A stretch of DNA of 64,000 bases from Collinsella ihumii (lineage in GTDB: Bacteria > Actinomycetota > Coriobacteriia > Coriobacteriales > Coriobacteriaceae): contig NZ_FCOU01000002.1 in NCBI RefSeq assembly GCF_900046475.1, positions 1-64,000 of the forward strand, written 5' to 3'. Shown here one piece after another: positions 53,108 through 61,594 of the stretch. The notes beneath the pieces are model-generated. The model did not search any database and was not told where the DNA came from. It saw only the letters and a list, made by a program, of their open reading frames with translations. Every line of letters starts with the position of its first letter. Position 1 is the first letter of the stretch. Made by a program: the position numbers and the translations under genes.

Positions 53108-54307
53108 CTACTGCGCGCCGCTCGCAAGAACCCGGCGTATCCCCGGTACGCTTGATATCTCCTCGAGAATGTCGATGAGCTTGTCGCTTTGGAAGTACTC
53201 TCCGCGACGTCGCGAGCCCATCGGGCGCAGCATGCCGTATGCGCACGCCCGACCGACCAACGTCGACGCTGCTCTCGGGGTGATACCGAGCTTCTCGGCC
53301 ACAAACGCGATCGTGACGACAGGCTGCTCGGCCAGCAGAGCGGGCAGTCTCCAGATCGAAGACCCCGCACGCTCCTTGATGTCCTTCTTCCAGGCATCCA
53401 TGACCTCATCCATGAGAGCCGAGACGCGCCCGCCGATCACGAGAGCGAGCTCCAGGGCCTCAATCGTGCAGATGACAATAGGCATGGGGTCACCCTGTTG
53501 GTACGCTCTGATCGCAGCCATGTAGTCATCGACATCATGGAGCAAACCCGCTGAAACGGGAAGCGTGCTTCTCGAGAGCACCCCCTCCGACGAAAGGACG
53601 ATATGGAGCAGAACGCGCCCCGTTCGCCCATTGCCGTCAATGAACGGATGAATCGTCTCGAACTGAGCATGGGCGATCGCCGCCTTGGCGACAGGGTTGA
53701 TGTCATCCCGACGGATGAACGCAACGAGATCCTCGAGTGCGCCCGCAAGCCGTTGAGGCGCAGGAGGAACAAAGAGGGCGCCATGGGGGCTATATGCAGT
53801 TCCGCCGATCCAAACCTGCTCGTCTCTAATTTCCCCTCCAAATGAAGCGCCCGTCGGAGCGATAAGCGCCTCGTGGACAGCACGGATCTGATCGACTGTC
53901 GTGCTCGCCGAGAGCGAGAGCGCAGTTCGTATCGCGGCGATGTTTCCTTGGACGATGCGCGCGTTGGCAGGGGCCTCGCTCGTCAACTCCGCGAGCGCAA
54001 CAATGCGCACGCTCGACGTGAGATGTTCAATCTGGGAGCTGGCCGCGGACTCGCTGCGCAGCAGCAGCGCCGGCAGGTCGTAGCCACGCACCGCCTGCAG
54101 CTCGTCGAAACGCGCAAGCTTCACAAGCAGCTCGCCGATACGAGCCGACAGGGCCTCGGGTATCGCCAGGTTCAGCGATGCTATCTCCGCAGGAATCGCT
54201 GCCTGATAGCTCGATGCGATCCTGCGGCGCGCGGTTTTGGAGATCATCGCGCGCTCGTCAGGGTCAATGTGCCAGGGAAGCTCCTCGTATGAAACGGATG
54301 GCCACAT
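53108..54307 (-). CDS. Fic-family protein with C-terminal winged-helix domain
   Basis: The 399-residue protein carries the Fic core HPFIDGNGRTGR at about residues 221-232, which transfers AMP (or another nucleotide group) to a target. SSQIEH near 90 resembles the class II inhibitory helix S/TxxxE, with His after Glu instead of Gly or Asn. The C-terminus from about residue 315 (FVAEKLGITPRAASTLVGRA, RRRGEYFQSDKL) looks like a winged-helix DNA-binding domain. Start ATG at 54307 follows GAGAGGGG. Two operator-like palindromes lie just upstream, suggesting autoregulation. It may be antitoxin-like or a regulator, not a proven toxin. Confidence 0.88.
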   Translation of the reverse strand: MWPSVSYEELPWHIDPDERAMISKTARRRIASSYQAAIPAEIASLNLAIPEALSARIGELLVKLARFDELQAVRGYDLPALLLRSESAASSQIEHLTSSVRIVALAELTSEAPANARIVQGNIAAIRTALSLSASTTVDQIRAVHEALIAPTGASFGGEIRDEQVWIGGTAYSPHGALFVPPAPQRLAGALEDLVAFIRRDDINPVAKAAIAHAQFETIHPFIDGNGRTGRVLLHIVLSSEGVLSRSTLPVSAGLLHDVDDYMAAIRAYQQGDPMPIVICTIEALELALVIGGRVSALMDEVMDAWKKDIKERAGSSIWRLPALLAEQPVVTIAFVAEKLGITPRAASTLVGRACAYGMLRPMGSRRRGEYFQSDKLIDILEEISSVPGIRRVLASGAQ

Positions 54308-54351
54308 AGCCCCTCTCCCTCGAGTCGAATTTGCTTCTCACGCCGTCAGCT

Positions 54352-54424
54352 TAACGGAAGCGAAAACAAATTCACTTCCGTTATCCTTATTGTAACGGAA
54401 GTGAATCGCGTTTCGCTTCCGTTA
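54352..54424. promoter_or_regulatory. Twin 32-bp operator palindromes upstream of fic
   Basis: Unit 1 (54352-54383) begins TAACGGAAGCGAAA and ends TTCACTTCCGTTA. Unit 2 (54393-54424) is its near-exact inverse, beginning TAACGGAAGTGAAT. So TAACGGAAGY occurs four times as two facing pairs. Unit centres are 41 bp apart, close to four helical turns, which suits side-by-side repressor binding. Confidence 0.8.
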
Positions 54425-54447
54425 GCATCAGCGCATCGGAAGTGGGT

Positions 54448-54485
54448 CCGCTGGGGACAGGTTCGTTTCAACCCATGGGATCATC
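54448..54485. repeat. GGGGACAGGTTCG repeat fragment
   Basis: GGGGACAGGTTCGTTTCAAC, between GGGTCC and CATGGG, is a diverged relative of the GGGGACGGGTTCG repeats at 29717, 36850 and 41773. Confidence 0.6.
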
Positions 54486-54523
54486 AAGTGGTTCACCCGC
54501 AATGACCTGCGAAGGAAACCCCG

Positions 54524-55288
54524 CTACGCGAGCCGGTTGCGTTCGGCTGCAAGGTCGCGGGCGAAGCGACGGCAGCTCCGCGCCGCAAGCGCGGACATAG
54601 CCGCCGTCCACACGACGGCAAGCCCTGCAAGCACCGGCACGGGAGCCATCGCGTCCATGCCGCTCGCGGTGCACAGGATCTCGGCCACGGGACCCAACGG
54701 CCAGAACCATGTGATCGCGCGGACGGTACCGGACATGAACGCGAGGATGGGCGCCAGCGCAACCACCGTGAGCGGCACGGCGAGCAGGCTCGAAGACATC
54801 TGCTCCCGCGCGGAAAGGCCGGCGACAAGCCCCGCGAACAGAAGCGGCTGGACCCCGAAGGCAGAAAGCCCGAGCAGCAGCGCCGCCCTCGCGGGCGCAA
54901 GGCCCAGCAGCAGGCATGAGACGGCCTGCGTGACGAGCGTCACGAGCACCGCCGAAAGCCATTTGGAGACGGCGATCTCGCCTGCCGTCACACCCGCCTC
55001 GACAAGGGTGACGTAGGCGCCGCGCTCGCGCTCCTCGGCCATGACGTAGAGCTCGATCACGCATCCGGCGAACGCGGGGGCGATGCAGAGCACAGCGACC
55101 TGGGCGAACGCGTCGGCCTCGCCCGGCATGAGCCTGGATGAGGTCGCCACCACGCTGCCGATGAACGCCGTGAACAGCGCACCCGCGCCGCACGACATGA
55201 GTGTCGTCGGATTGCGGACGGCGTCAAGCAGGTCGCGCGCCACCAGCGCGCGTATGTTTCCAAAAGCCCCGTTTGCCATGTGAGACAT
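54524..55288 (-). CDS. ABC-2 type permease, CcmB/antibiotic-exporter-like
   Basis: The 254-residue protein has about six hydrophobic segments and the pattern of ABC-2 exporters: ARDLLDAVRNPTTLMSCG, VMAEERERGAYVTLVEAGVT near 85 and GAYVTL-like helix, then WFWPLGPVAEILCTASGMD. It looks like a relative of the 58324 permease. Start ATG at 55288 is 55 bases from the divergent LytTR gene; MANG at 55279 is also possible. Confidence 0.78.
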   Translation of the reverse strand: MSHMANGAFGNIRALVARDLLDAVRNPTTLMSCGAGALFTAFIGSVVATSSRLMPGEADAFAQVAVLCIAPAFAGCVIELYVMAEERERGAYVTLVEAGVTAGEIAVSKWLSAVLVTLVTQAVSCLLLGLAPARAALLLGLSAFGVQPLLFAGLVAGLSAREQMSSSLLAVPLTVVALAPILAFMSGTVRAITWFWPLGPVAEILCTASGMDAMAPVPVLAGLAVVWTAAMSALAARSCRRFARDLAAERNRLA

Positions 55289-55342
55289 GATACCCGATAT
55301 ACTTGACGTCGTTTTCCACCCTGAGAAACCGAGGAGGAGTCC

Positions 55343-56275
55343 GTGGCGGACACCGCATCCTACGATACCGTCGAAGATCTGCTCGCCGCCCGTGAGGGCG
55401 AGAGCGTCCACCTCGAATGCTGCCGCGAGACCGTGGACCGGGCCGTTCGCTTCGTCCACGAACGCTATGGCCGCCGGCGCTGCGCGTTCTACGTCTCCAC
55501 CGACCGCGGATTCGATCGCGAGACGGTGCGCTCGTATCTCAAGCTCTTCTCGCGCCTCGCGGGAGGCTCCGTGACTCCCCAGGACGCCATGGCGCATTTC
55601 GGACTCACCTCGACGGCGCGATCTCAGGTGAAGACCTTGACCGCCGAGCAGCGCGCGCTGCTCAACTTTGCCCGCATGAGCCTTTTTGAACCCGAGGTCG
55701 TCTTCTGCGAGCGACCGCTTGCGGACGTGACGCCCGCCACGCGCGGACTTGTGACCGCATGGATGGGCCAGGTCGCCGAGGCCGGGGGCGCGCTCATCAC
55801 CGCCGGCGAGCCCCTGCGCGAGGCGCTCCTCATGCCCGGCACCGCCTTCTTCGAGGAGGACGGGCGCCTCCACGAGGCCAAGACCGCGGTCGGCGACGAT
55901 GAGACGCAAGACGTGGAGTTCGCCGGCGACGAGGTCCGCGTCTTCAAGGTCCCGGCGAAATCCGATGGGGCGACCCTGCTGTTCGATCCGCGCGAAGTCG
56001 ACTTCGTGGAGAGCGTGAACCGCGCCAACTTCGCCTCCGTGCGCGGCGAGCTCTACCCGGTGAGCATGACGCTCGACAAGCTGGAGGCGGAGCTCGAGCG
56101 ATTCGGCTTCTTCCGGTGCCATCGCTCCTACATCGTGAACGTCCAGAAGGTGGCGAAAGTCGAGCGCTTCACGCGCAACAGCTTCAACCTCACGCTCGCC
56201 GACGCGCATCAGACGCAGATCCCGCTCGCCAAGGGACGCGCCGAGGCCATGCGCGAACGCTACGGCTGGCGCTAG
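55343..56275 (+). CDS. LytTR transcriptional regulator with degenerate ABC-ATPase-like N-terminus
   Basis: The 310-residue protein ends in a LytTR DNA-binding domain (about residues 205-305): FDPREVDFVESVNRANFASV, ELERFGFFRCHRSYIVNVQKV. The first 190 residues resemble the second half of an ABC ATPase, LTAEQRALLNFARMSLFEPEVVFCERPLADV in place of signature and Walker B, but no Walker A is present. The GTG start at 55343 follows GGAGGAG. It is divergent from an ABC-2 permease and likely controls the exporters here. Confidence 0.85.
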   Translation: MADTASYDTVEDLLAAREGESVHLECCRETVDRAVRFVHERYGRRRCAFYVSTDRGFDRETVRSYLKLFSRLAGGSVTPQDAMAHFGLTSTARSQVKTLTAEQRALLNFARMSLFEPEVVFCERPLADVTPATRGLVTAWMGQVAEAGGALITAGEPLREALLMPGTAFFEEDGRLHEAKTAVGDDETQDVEFAGDEVRVFKVPAKSDGATLLFDPREVDFVESVNRANFASVRGELYPVSMTLDKLEAELERFGFFRCHRSYIVNVQKVAKVERFTRNSFNLTLADAHQTQIPLAKGRAEAMRERYGWR

Positions 56276-56387
56276 GGAAACGCTGATCAGTAATTATTTG
56301 TGTGACGGTCGTTCCGTGGCAGATGCGTAGATGTTCGGCGGCAGGGGCGACCCCAGCCGCGCCCCTCCCTGACGATCGGGCTCCTGG
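56276..56387. other. Short gap after LytTR, no gene seen
   Basis: The stretch contains GGGCGAC and TCCTGGAGC sequence but no hairpin with a T-run. Transcription of LytTR probably ends in the dispersed repeat that follows. Confidence 0.35.
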
Positions 56388-56705
56388 AGCACGCGAGAAG
56401 GCCACTGTATCCGCCCGCGTGCGAAACCGCACCTTAATAAAAGGTTTTATCAAGGTGCGCGGACACCTTGCTTTGAATTTGGTATCAAATCTTGGGCAAA
56501 AGGGCCGCGGAAGGGCGGATCGGAAGCCTCTCCCGGGGCCTCCGGGATCAGCCAATCAAAGAACCCGCAGGTCACAGGTTTGTCAGATATGGTCGCTTCC
56601 ACTTCATACTTCCCGGTTTGATACCAAATTCATTCTCAGGATATAGCAACCCCCTCTATCCTGCAGATTCGCGGTGCGATTTCTCCACCGTGCGCATACG
56701 AGCCC
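56388..56705 (+). repeat. About 320-bp dispersed repeat, copy 2
   Basis: This is the homologue of 21545-21865 in the opposite strand. The GAATTTGGTATCAAA arm is near 56474-56488 and TTTGATACCAAATTC near 56617-56631. Between them lies GGGGCCTCCGGGATCAGCC hairpin sequence. It sits between the LytTR stop and the next operon, with the same polarity relative to its upstream gene as copy 1. Confidence 0.85.
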
Positions 56706-56873
56706 CGGGACCCGCCCGTATCTGCCAGCAAACCGGGGCCTCCTCGGCTGCTCCTCTCGTACCCGCCTATGCTCCTCTCGTCGTTTCCGCAGCTCCTGAC
56801 GGCCGGAACCCCTTGTCCGCCCCACCGGCGCGGGCGAGTATGGCCTCAGCAGCCAGCAACCGAAAGGAGCACC
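56706..56873. promoter_or_regulatory. Upstream region of the ABC exporter operon
   Basis: The 168-bp stretch holds no gene. CTCCTCTCGTACC/CTCCTCTCGTCG occur as imperfect direct repeats near 56750-56780. AAAGGAGC at 56862-56869 is the ribosome site for the next gene. Confidence 0.45.
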
Positions 56874-57329
56874 ATGAAAGAGCAAAAGATCTACGACCGC
56901 GTCCGCTCACTTGGTCACGAGCCCATCGAGGGGACCGCGATCATCGTCACCCGTACACCCGAGAGCATCCTGCAGGGCGTCGTCGAGTTCGCCATGCAGA
57001 CCGACCGCTTCGAGCTCATGGTCTGCGCCGAGGACGCCGTCCTCCTCTTCAAGCTCAACAACCTCACCAGCGACATCCGCACATCTGCAAGCTACCGCTG
57101 CATCTCTCGCGAGGACATCCTCTCCGCCGACACAGAGCTCGCCGACGCCGGCATGACGCGGCGCATCCGCATCACCACCGACGAGGACGACGTGCTCCTC
57201 AACGCCCAGCACGAATCCACGAGCGGTCTTCGCACAAGCGGCCTGTGGGGCAGCTGGCACGCGGCGAACCTGCCGCGCGCGTGCGACGAGATCTGCCGCA
57301 TGGGCTCTGGCGCGAAGGAGGCGATGTAG
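56874..57329 (+). CDS. Protein of unknown function in ABC exporter operon
   Basis: The 151-residue protein starts MKEQKIYDRVRSLGHEPIEG after AAAGGAGC. It looks soluble with alternating beta-strand-like segments (GTAIIVTRTPESILQGVVEF, FELMVCAEDAVLLFKLN) and a conserved-looking RRIRITTDEDDVLLNAQHE. I do not recognise the family. It opens the operon with a small membrane protein and the ABC exporter, so a role in that system is likely. Confidence 0.7.
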   Translation: MKEQKIYDRVRSLGHEPIEGTAIIVTRTPESILQGVVEFAMQTDRFELMVCAEDAVLLFKLNNLTSDIRTSASYRCISREDILSADTELADAGMTRRIRITTDEDDVLLNAQHESTSGLRTSGLWGSWHAANLPRACDEICRMGSGAKEAM

Positions 57330-57330
57330 C

Positions 57331-57471
57331 ATGGATCCCGCGCTCATGGGTGCGATCATCATCGCGTGCTGCTTTGCCGCCGGCGTGTTCGAGACGGGCA
57401 GGCGAAAGAAGAACCGTAAGGACGAGGGCGAGCATGCGCCCGAAACACGGAAAGGAGGAGGCACGCGATGA
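57331..57471 (+). CDS. Small single-pass membrane protein in ABC exporter operon
   Basis: The 46-residue reading frame starts MDPALMGAIIIACCFAAGVF one base after the previous stop and encodes one membrane helix followed by a basic RRKKNRK segment and a polar tail. Its TGA overlaps the ATPase ATG by four bases (ATGA), which supports real translation. Function unknown; small subunits of exporters or regulators are possible. Confidence 0.6.
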   Translation: MDPALMGAIIIACCFAAGVFETGRRKKNRKDEGEHAPETRKGGGTR

Positions 57472-58322
57472 ACGGGACGCATAGCGCCGTGCTCTCCATG
57501 GAGGGCGTCTGCCTCTCATTTGGAGCCAAGCGCGTCCTCGACGGACTCACCTTCGACGTTGCCCGGGGCGAATGCTTCGGCTTCCTCGGCCCGTCGGGCG
57601 CCGGCAAGACCACCACGATCAAGCTCCTCACCCGCCAGCTCACCGCTGACACCGGGCGCATCGCCCTGTTCGGCCGTCCCATCGAGAACGCGAGCGGCGC
57701 CGACTACGATCGTATCGGCATCCTGTCGGACACGAGCGCCCTCTACGAGCGGCTCACCATCGAGGAGAACCTGCGCCTCTACGCTCAGGTCCGCGGGCGC
57801 GGCGGACGCGGCATTCCCGCCCTGCTCGAACGCGTGGGCCTCGATCGCGACCGCAAGACGCTCATCAAGAACTGCTCGAAGGGCATGCGGCAGCGAGCCG
57901 CCCTCCTGGCGACGCTCGTCCACAGCCCGGAGCTCGTCTTTCTGGACGAGCCGACAAGCGGGCTCGACCCTGCAGCGCGCGCCGAGGTGCACAAGATGCT
58001 CGCCGATCTGCGCCGCGCCGGAACCACGGTGTTTCTCACCACGCACGACATGGCTGAGGCCGAGTCCTGCTGCGACCGGCTGGCGATCCTGAACGAGGGC
58101 CGCATCGTGACGATGGGGACCCCGCGATCGCTTACCATGGAGCATGCGCGCAACCGCCTGGTCGTGACGACGCGCACGCACGGCGTCGTCGAGCTCACCA
58201 AGGACGCCGCCAGCGCCGACACCGTGCGCGACCTCCTCGCCGCCGGCGAGGTCCTATCGCTGCATTCCGACGAACCGAACCTCGAAGAGGTCTTCCTCGA
58301 GCTCACCGGAAAGGAGTTCTAG
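57468..58322 (+). CDS. ABC exporter ATP-binding protein
   Basis: The 284-residue ATPase has GPSGAGKTTTIKLLTRQL near residue 43, NCSKGMRQRAALLATLVHSP near 135 as a diverged signature (CSKGM in place of LSGGQ) and VFLDEPTSGLDPAAR near 158. The C-terminal extension (residues 225-284) is typical of CcmA/BcrA/DrrA-like exporter ATPases. It pairs with the next permease gene, one base away. Confidence 0.92.
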   Translation: MNGTHSAVLSMEGVCLSFGAKRVLDGLTFDVARGECFGFLGPSGAGKTTTIKLLTRQLTADTGRIALFGRPIENASGADYDRIGILSDTSALYERLTIEENLRLYAQVRGRGGRGIPALLERVGLDRDRKTLIKNCSKGMRQRAALLATLVHSPELVFLDEPTSGLDPAARAEVHKMLADLRRAGTTVFLTTHDMAEAESCCDRLAILNEGRIVTMGTPRSLTMEHARNRLVVTTRTHGVVELTKDAASADTVRDLLAAGEVLSLHSDEPNLEEVFLELTGKEF

Positions 58323-58323
58323 C

Positions 58324-59085
58324 ATGAACGCGACGTTGCGCCGAGTGGGCGCGCTGGTCGACAAGGACCTCATGGACCTCATCAAGAACCCCACGATGCT
58401 CGTGGTGCTGCTCATGCCCATCGGGTTCATGCTGCTGTTCCGCCTCGTCATTGGGGACACCGCCGCCGATGCGGGGCTCACCGGGGCCGACCTCGCAAGC
58501 GTTGGCGGCGAGATCGACAAGTTCTTCCTCGGCTCGGGCCTGTGCATGAGCATCGGCATGGTGGCCTCGATGGTGCTGATCTACGGCATCGCGGAGGAGA
58601 AGGAGAAGCACACCCTGCGCACGCTCATGCTCGCCAACGTGGGCGCAGGCGAGGTCGCGGCGTCCAAGGGCGGCGTGGCGCTCCTCGCCGTCGTGGCCGT
58701 GGGCGCGGCGTGCTTCTTCCTCGCGGGCGGCGAGCCCGGGCTGCTGCCCGTCTACCTTGCGCTCACCGCGCTGGGGGCCGTCCCCGTGGTGCTCATCTCG
58801 CTCGTGCTCGGCCTCGCCTCGCGCGACCAGATGACGGCGGGATTCTACAGCGTGCCGGTGATGCTGCTAGCGCTCGTGCCCACGTTCGGCATGGCGAGCG
58901 AAGCCATCAAGACCGCCGCATCGTTCACACCGCTCGGCGGGGTCTACGACCTGCTCGGCCTCGCCTACGACGGGCATCTGCTCAGCGCAGACGCGCTCAT
59001 GCCCCTCGCCGTGACGCTCGCGTGGGCGATCGCGGGCGCAGCGGTCTTCGCCGCGCTCTACCGCAGGCTCGCACGGGACAACTGA
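58324..59085 (+). CDS. ABC-2 type permease
   Basis: The 253-residue protein has six predicted helices and DKDLMDLIKNPTMLVVLLMP at the N-terminus, IAEEKEKHTLRTLMLANVGA near 95 and FTPLGGVYDLLGLAYDGHLL near 200. Together with the ATPase it forms an exporter of unknown substrate. The same layout occurs in the 54524 permease. Confidence 0.85.
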   Translation: MNATLRRVGALVDKDLMDLIKNPTMLVVLLMPIGFMLLFRLVIGDTAADAGLTGADLASVGGEIDKFFLGSGLCMSIGMVASMVLIYGIAEEKEKHTLRTLMLANVGAGEVAASKGGVALLAVVAVGAACFFLAGGEPGLLPVYLALTALGAVPVVLISLVLGLASRDQMTAGFYSVPVMLLALVPTFGMASEAIKTAASFTPLGGVYDLLGLAYDGHLLSADALMPLAVTLAWAIAGAAVFAALYRRLARDN

Positions 59086-59108
59086 CGCATCAGGACTGAG
59101 CTGAGCAA

Positions 59109-59157
59109 GTCGATGGCGGGCCACACTCGATCCTGCCGCCCGCCATCGACCACTTTT
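59109..59157 (+). terminator. Terminator of the ABC exporter operon
   Basis: GTCGATGGCGGG (59109-59120) and CCCGCCATCGAC (59139-59150) are exact complements, followed by CACTTTTTC. The 18-base loop is long but the T-run supports termination. Confidence 0.85.
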
Positions 59158-59229
59158 TCATGAACGAAGATGGGTTGAATCGACATTTCCGCAGGATTCG
59201 CACTCCCGACCCGACACTTTTTCATGAAA
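59154..59229. repeat. 75-bp TTCATGAA element
   Basis: The ends are TTTTTCATGAAC and TTTTTCATGAAA, and TTTCCGCAGGATTCG is inside. The family members at 36722 and 51952 share the TTTCCSCAGGATT core and flanking TTCATGAA boxes. Confidence 0.75.
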
Positions 59230-59289
59230 CAGGACCGCCGGAACGATGCCGACGGCCCTGGCTTGCAGCCATCCGCGAAAAAGAGTCGC

Positions 59290-60114
59290 CTACCCTGTGC
59301 GCCTTCTTGCGATCACCCAGAACACGAGCAACACGACTGCGCCGCCTGCGATGACAAGCCAGTCGCGGGGAGAGTCGAGGCCGCCCGTCACAACTCCGAG
59401 GGCGGCAGCACTCATGACCCAAAGCGCCGGCAGGATGGCCGCCGTCCATACCGGACGCGTAAAGCGCCCCAAGACGAAAGACGCCGTAAGCGCGACAGCA
59501 ACGCCGAGAATGACCACCAGCTTGCGGAACGCCTGCGCATCAAGCAGGACGTCTCCCACCACAAGCACCCCAATACCGACAGCAAGACCCACGAACACCT
59601 GAAGCACGAGCCGCATCCCAAAAGCGGCACCGCTCTCACGTGCCACCTCGACCGGATCACCCGTCGCGGCGCCAAGGAGCTCGGCGGCGCTTCTCGCGTC
59701 CTCGCTGCCATTCTTTCGGCGCGCAACAAGCATCACGACCGAAAACACCAAGACGAGCACGGTGAGCAGCAGGCGCAGCACGGGTTCCAGATAGTCGCGC
59801 CCCGCCACCGCCGTCACGGCGAGCGCCGTGATCACGACGACCTCGACCGTCGCCAGCGCCACCGCGAAGACCTTCGTCCTTCGCTCGCTCTTCTCGACCA
59901 TCTCGCGCATCTCGTCCACGTCCCCTCTCACCAGCTCGTCAATCGTGGTGTCGAAGAGGTTCGCGAGGAGCAGCATGCTTTGGACATCCGGAAGGGTCTT
60001 GCCCGTTTCCCAGTGGCTGATCGTGACACGGCTCACGTACAGCCTCTGTGCGAGTTCATCCTGCGAGAGCCCGAGCCGGGCGCGCCGTTCTCTGATCTGG
60101 TTGCCGATGTCCAT
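59290..60114 (-). CDS. Membrane-bound XRE-family regulator
   Basis: The 274-residue protein has an N-terminal HTH (LSQDELAQRLYVSRVTISHW, residues 15-34, then ETGKTLPDVQSMLLLANLF) and about six membrane segments in the rest, e.g. VEVVVITALAVTAVAG, LRLLLTVLVLVFSVVMLVA. Such proteins may sense the membrane and regulate nearby transporters. It is convergent with the ABC exporter operon. Confidence 0.85.
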   Translation of the reverse strand: MDIGNQIRERRARLGLSQDELAQRLYVSRVTISHWETGKTLPDVQSMLLLANLFDTTIDELVRGDVDEMREMVEKSERRTKVFAVALATVEVVVITALAVTAVAGRDYLEPVLRLLLTVLVLVFSVVMLVARRKNGSEDARSAAELLGAATGDPVEVARESGAAFGMRLVLQVFVGLAVGIGVLVVGDVLLDAQAFRKLVVILGVAVALTASFVLGRFTRPVWTAAILPALWVMSAAALGVVTGGLDSPRDWLVIAGGAVVLLVFWVIARRRTG

Positions 60115-60249
60115 GCGTCTTCCGCCCTCTCGATGCCTATCCGACGCCCCAAACGTAGCCGACGGGGCCGCACGACGCAGTAAAAAGTGGTTTACAAGCG
60201 CTCTGAGCAGGCATGATGGCGAGATGGACAGATGGTGCCAAATAGCAGG

Positions 60250-60717
60250 TTACGCGAGCTCGCGCTCGATCGCCTCGCACAGCGTGTCGTCGTCCACGTC
60301 GAGATCGACCTCGAGGCCGCGTACCGAACCCGCCGCGTCGAAGTGCAGCACCGTCGGCACCCAGGTCACGCCGTAGCGCGTCCTGAACGCAGACAGTCCC
60401 TCGTCCGTCTTGCTGTCCGTGCTATCGAGGTAGAAGACATCGATCGCGCGCTTCGCGAACACGGGCGCCATCACCGGGATGAGCCTGCGGCACCAGCGGC
60501 AGGTCACCCGGCCGACGTACAGGTAGAAATCCCGGCGCTCGGCGATCATGGCCTCGATCGCCGGCACGTCGACGGCATGAAACCCCCGCACGATCTCGCG
60601 ATAGATTTCCGACTCCCGCTCGACGCGCTCCTCGTCCGATGCGGGCGCAGGCACGCTGCAGGTTCCGTCGATCGAGCAGACCGCCGCAATCGGCTGTACG
60701 TTCTCATGCTCTGCCAC
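60250..60717 (-). CDS. Thioredoxin-like protein
   Basis: The 155-residue protein has FYLYVGRVTCRWCRRLIPVM with a CxxC motif CRWC near residue 77 in a thioredoxin-like setting, then FYLDSTDSKTDEGL and GVTWVPTVLHFDAAG with the cis-Pro before Thr. No signal peptide is visible, so it should be cytoplasmic. Redox role is likely; the partner is unknown. Confidence 0.8.
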   Translation of the reverse strand: MAEHENVQPIAAVCSIDGTCSVPAPASDEERVERESEIYREIVRGFHAVDVPAIEAMIAERRDFYLYVGRVTCRWCRRLIPVMAPVFAKRAIDVFYLDSTDSKTDEGLSAFRTRYGVTWVPTVLHFDAAGSVRGLEVDLDVDDDTLCEAIERELA

Positions 60718-60731
60718 AGCTGACCTCCTGA

Positions 60732-61594
60732 CTAGCTCAGTTTGACGATCGGGGCGAAGCCCTTCATGAGCTTCTTGGTCTTGCCGCTCTTGTCGAACTG
60801 CACCTCAATCATATCCCCTTCGGCCGAGATCACGGTTCCCGTGCCGAACGTCTTATGGCTCACGGTATCACCGGGCGCGAACGTCTCCGCCGCGCGCGCG
60901 ACATCGGGACGGCGCTGCTCGACCGCGGGCGACGCGGACGCCTTCGCACGCGTCGTGTGCGCGACGCCACTGCCGAACGTGGCGGGCTTGAGGCCGGCAT
61001 CCGGGCTGATGCCCGTGTGGCGCGACACGCCCGATCCGCCCGTGGAGCGCGTGCGGGAGCCGAAGACGCGCCCGCCGTACATATCCGAACCCATGCCCGA
61101 GCCGAACGTGCCGCGGCGGTCGCCGCGCTTCTCCCAGCCGGTGCCCTCGAAACCGGACGACCCGATGCCGGAGAACTCGATGTGCTCCTCGGGGATCTCG
61201 TTGACGAAGCGCGAACGCGGGTTGGCCTGCGTCGAGCCGTACGTACGGCGCGTCGCTGCATAGGTCAAGAACAGGCGCTTGCGCGCACGGGTGATGGCGA
61301 CGTATGCCAGGCGGCGCTCCTCCTCGAGCTTGCCCGGGTCGTCGGCCGCCGCGAAGCCCGCCACGTGCGGGAAGATGCCCTCCTCCATGCCGGCGACGAA
61401 CACCGCGGGGAACTCCAGGCCCTTCGCCGAGTGCACCGTCATCATCGTGATAGCGCTCGCCTGCCCCGATAGCGCATCCAGGTCGCTGCGCAGCGCGAGC
61501 CACTCGAGCAGCGCGGGCAGGGCCGCGCAGGCGAGCGGGCCATAGGTGCGCTCGATCTCGTCGGCGACCAGGGCGGCCGGCAACGGCTCGACGG
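60732..61594 (-). pseudogene. pcrA: ATP-dependent helicase PcrA, C-terminal part (cut by adapter artefact)
   Basis: About 287 codons remain. MMTVHSAKGLEFPAVFVAG is UvrD motif V and EEERRLAYVAITRARKRLFL motif VI. A Gly/Ser/Arg-rich linker and a C-terminal Tudor-like segment (GDTVSHKTFGTGTVISAEGD) follow, as in Gram-positive PcrA. The 5' end of this fragment runs into TruSeq adapter at 61595. The other half is at 61890-63646; the chromosomal gene is very probably intact. Confidence 0.9.

Noticed and set aside
56190-56555. Minus-strand frame in the dispersed repeat
   Set aside because: The corresponding frame in the other copy is not conserved over the repeat, so the repeat does not encode this protein.
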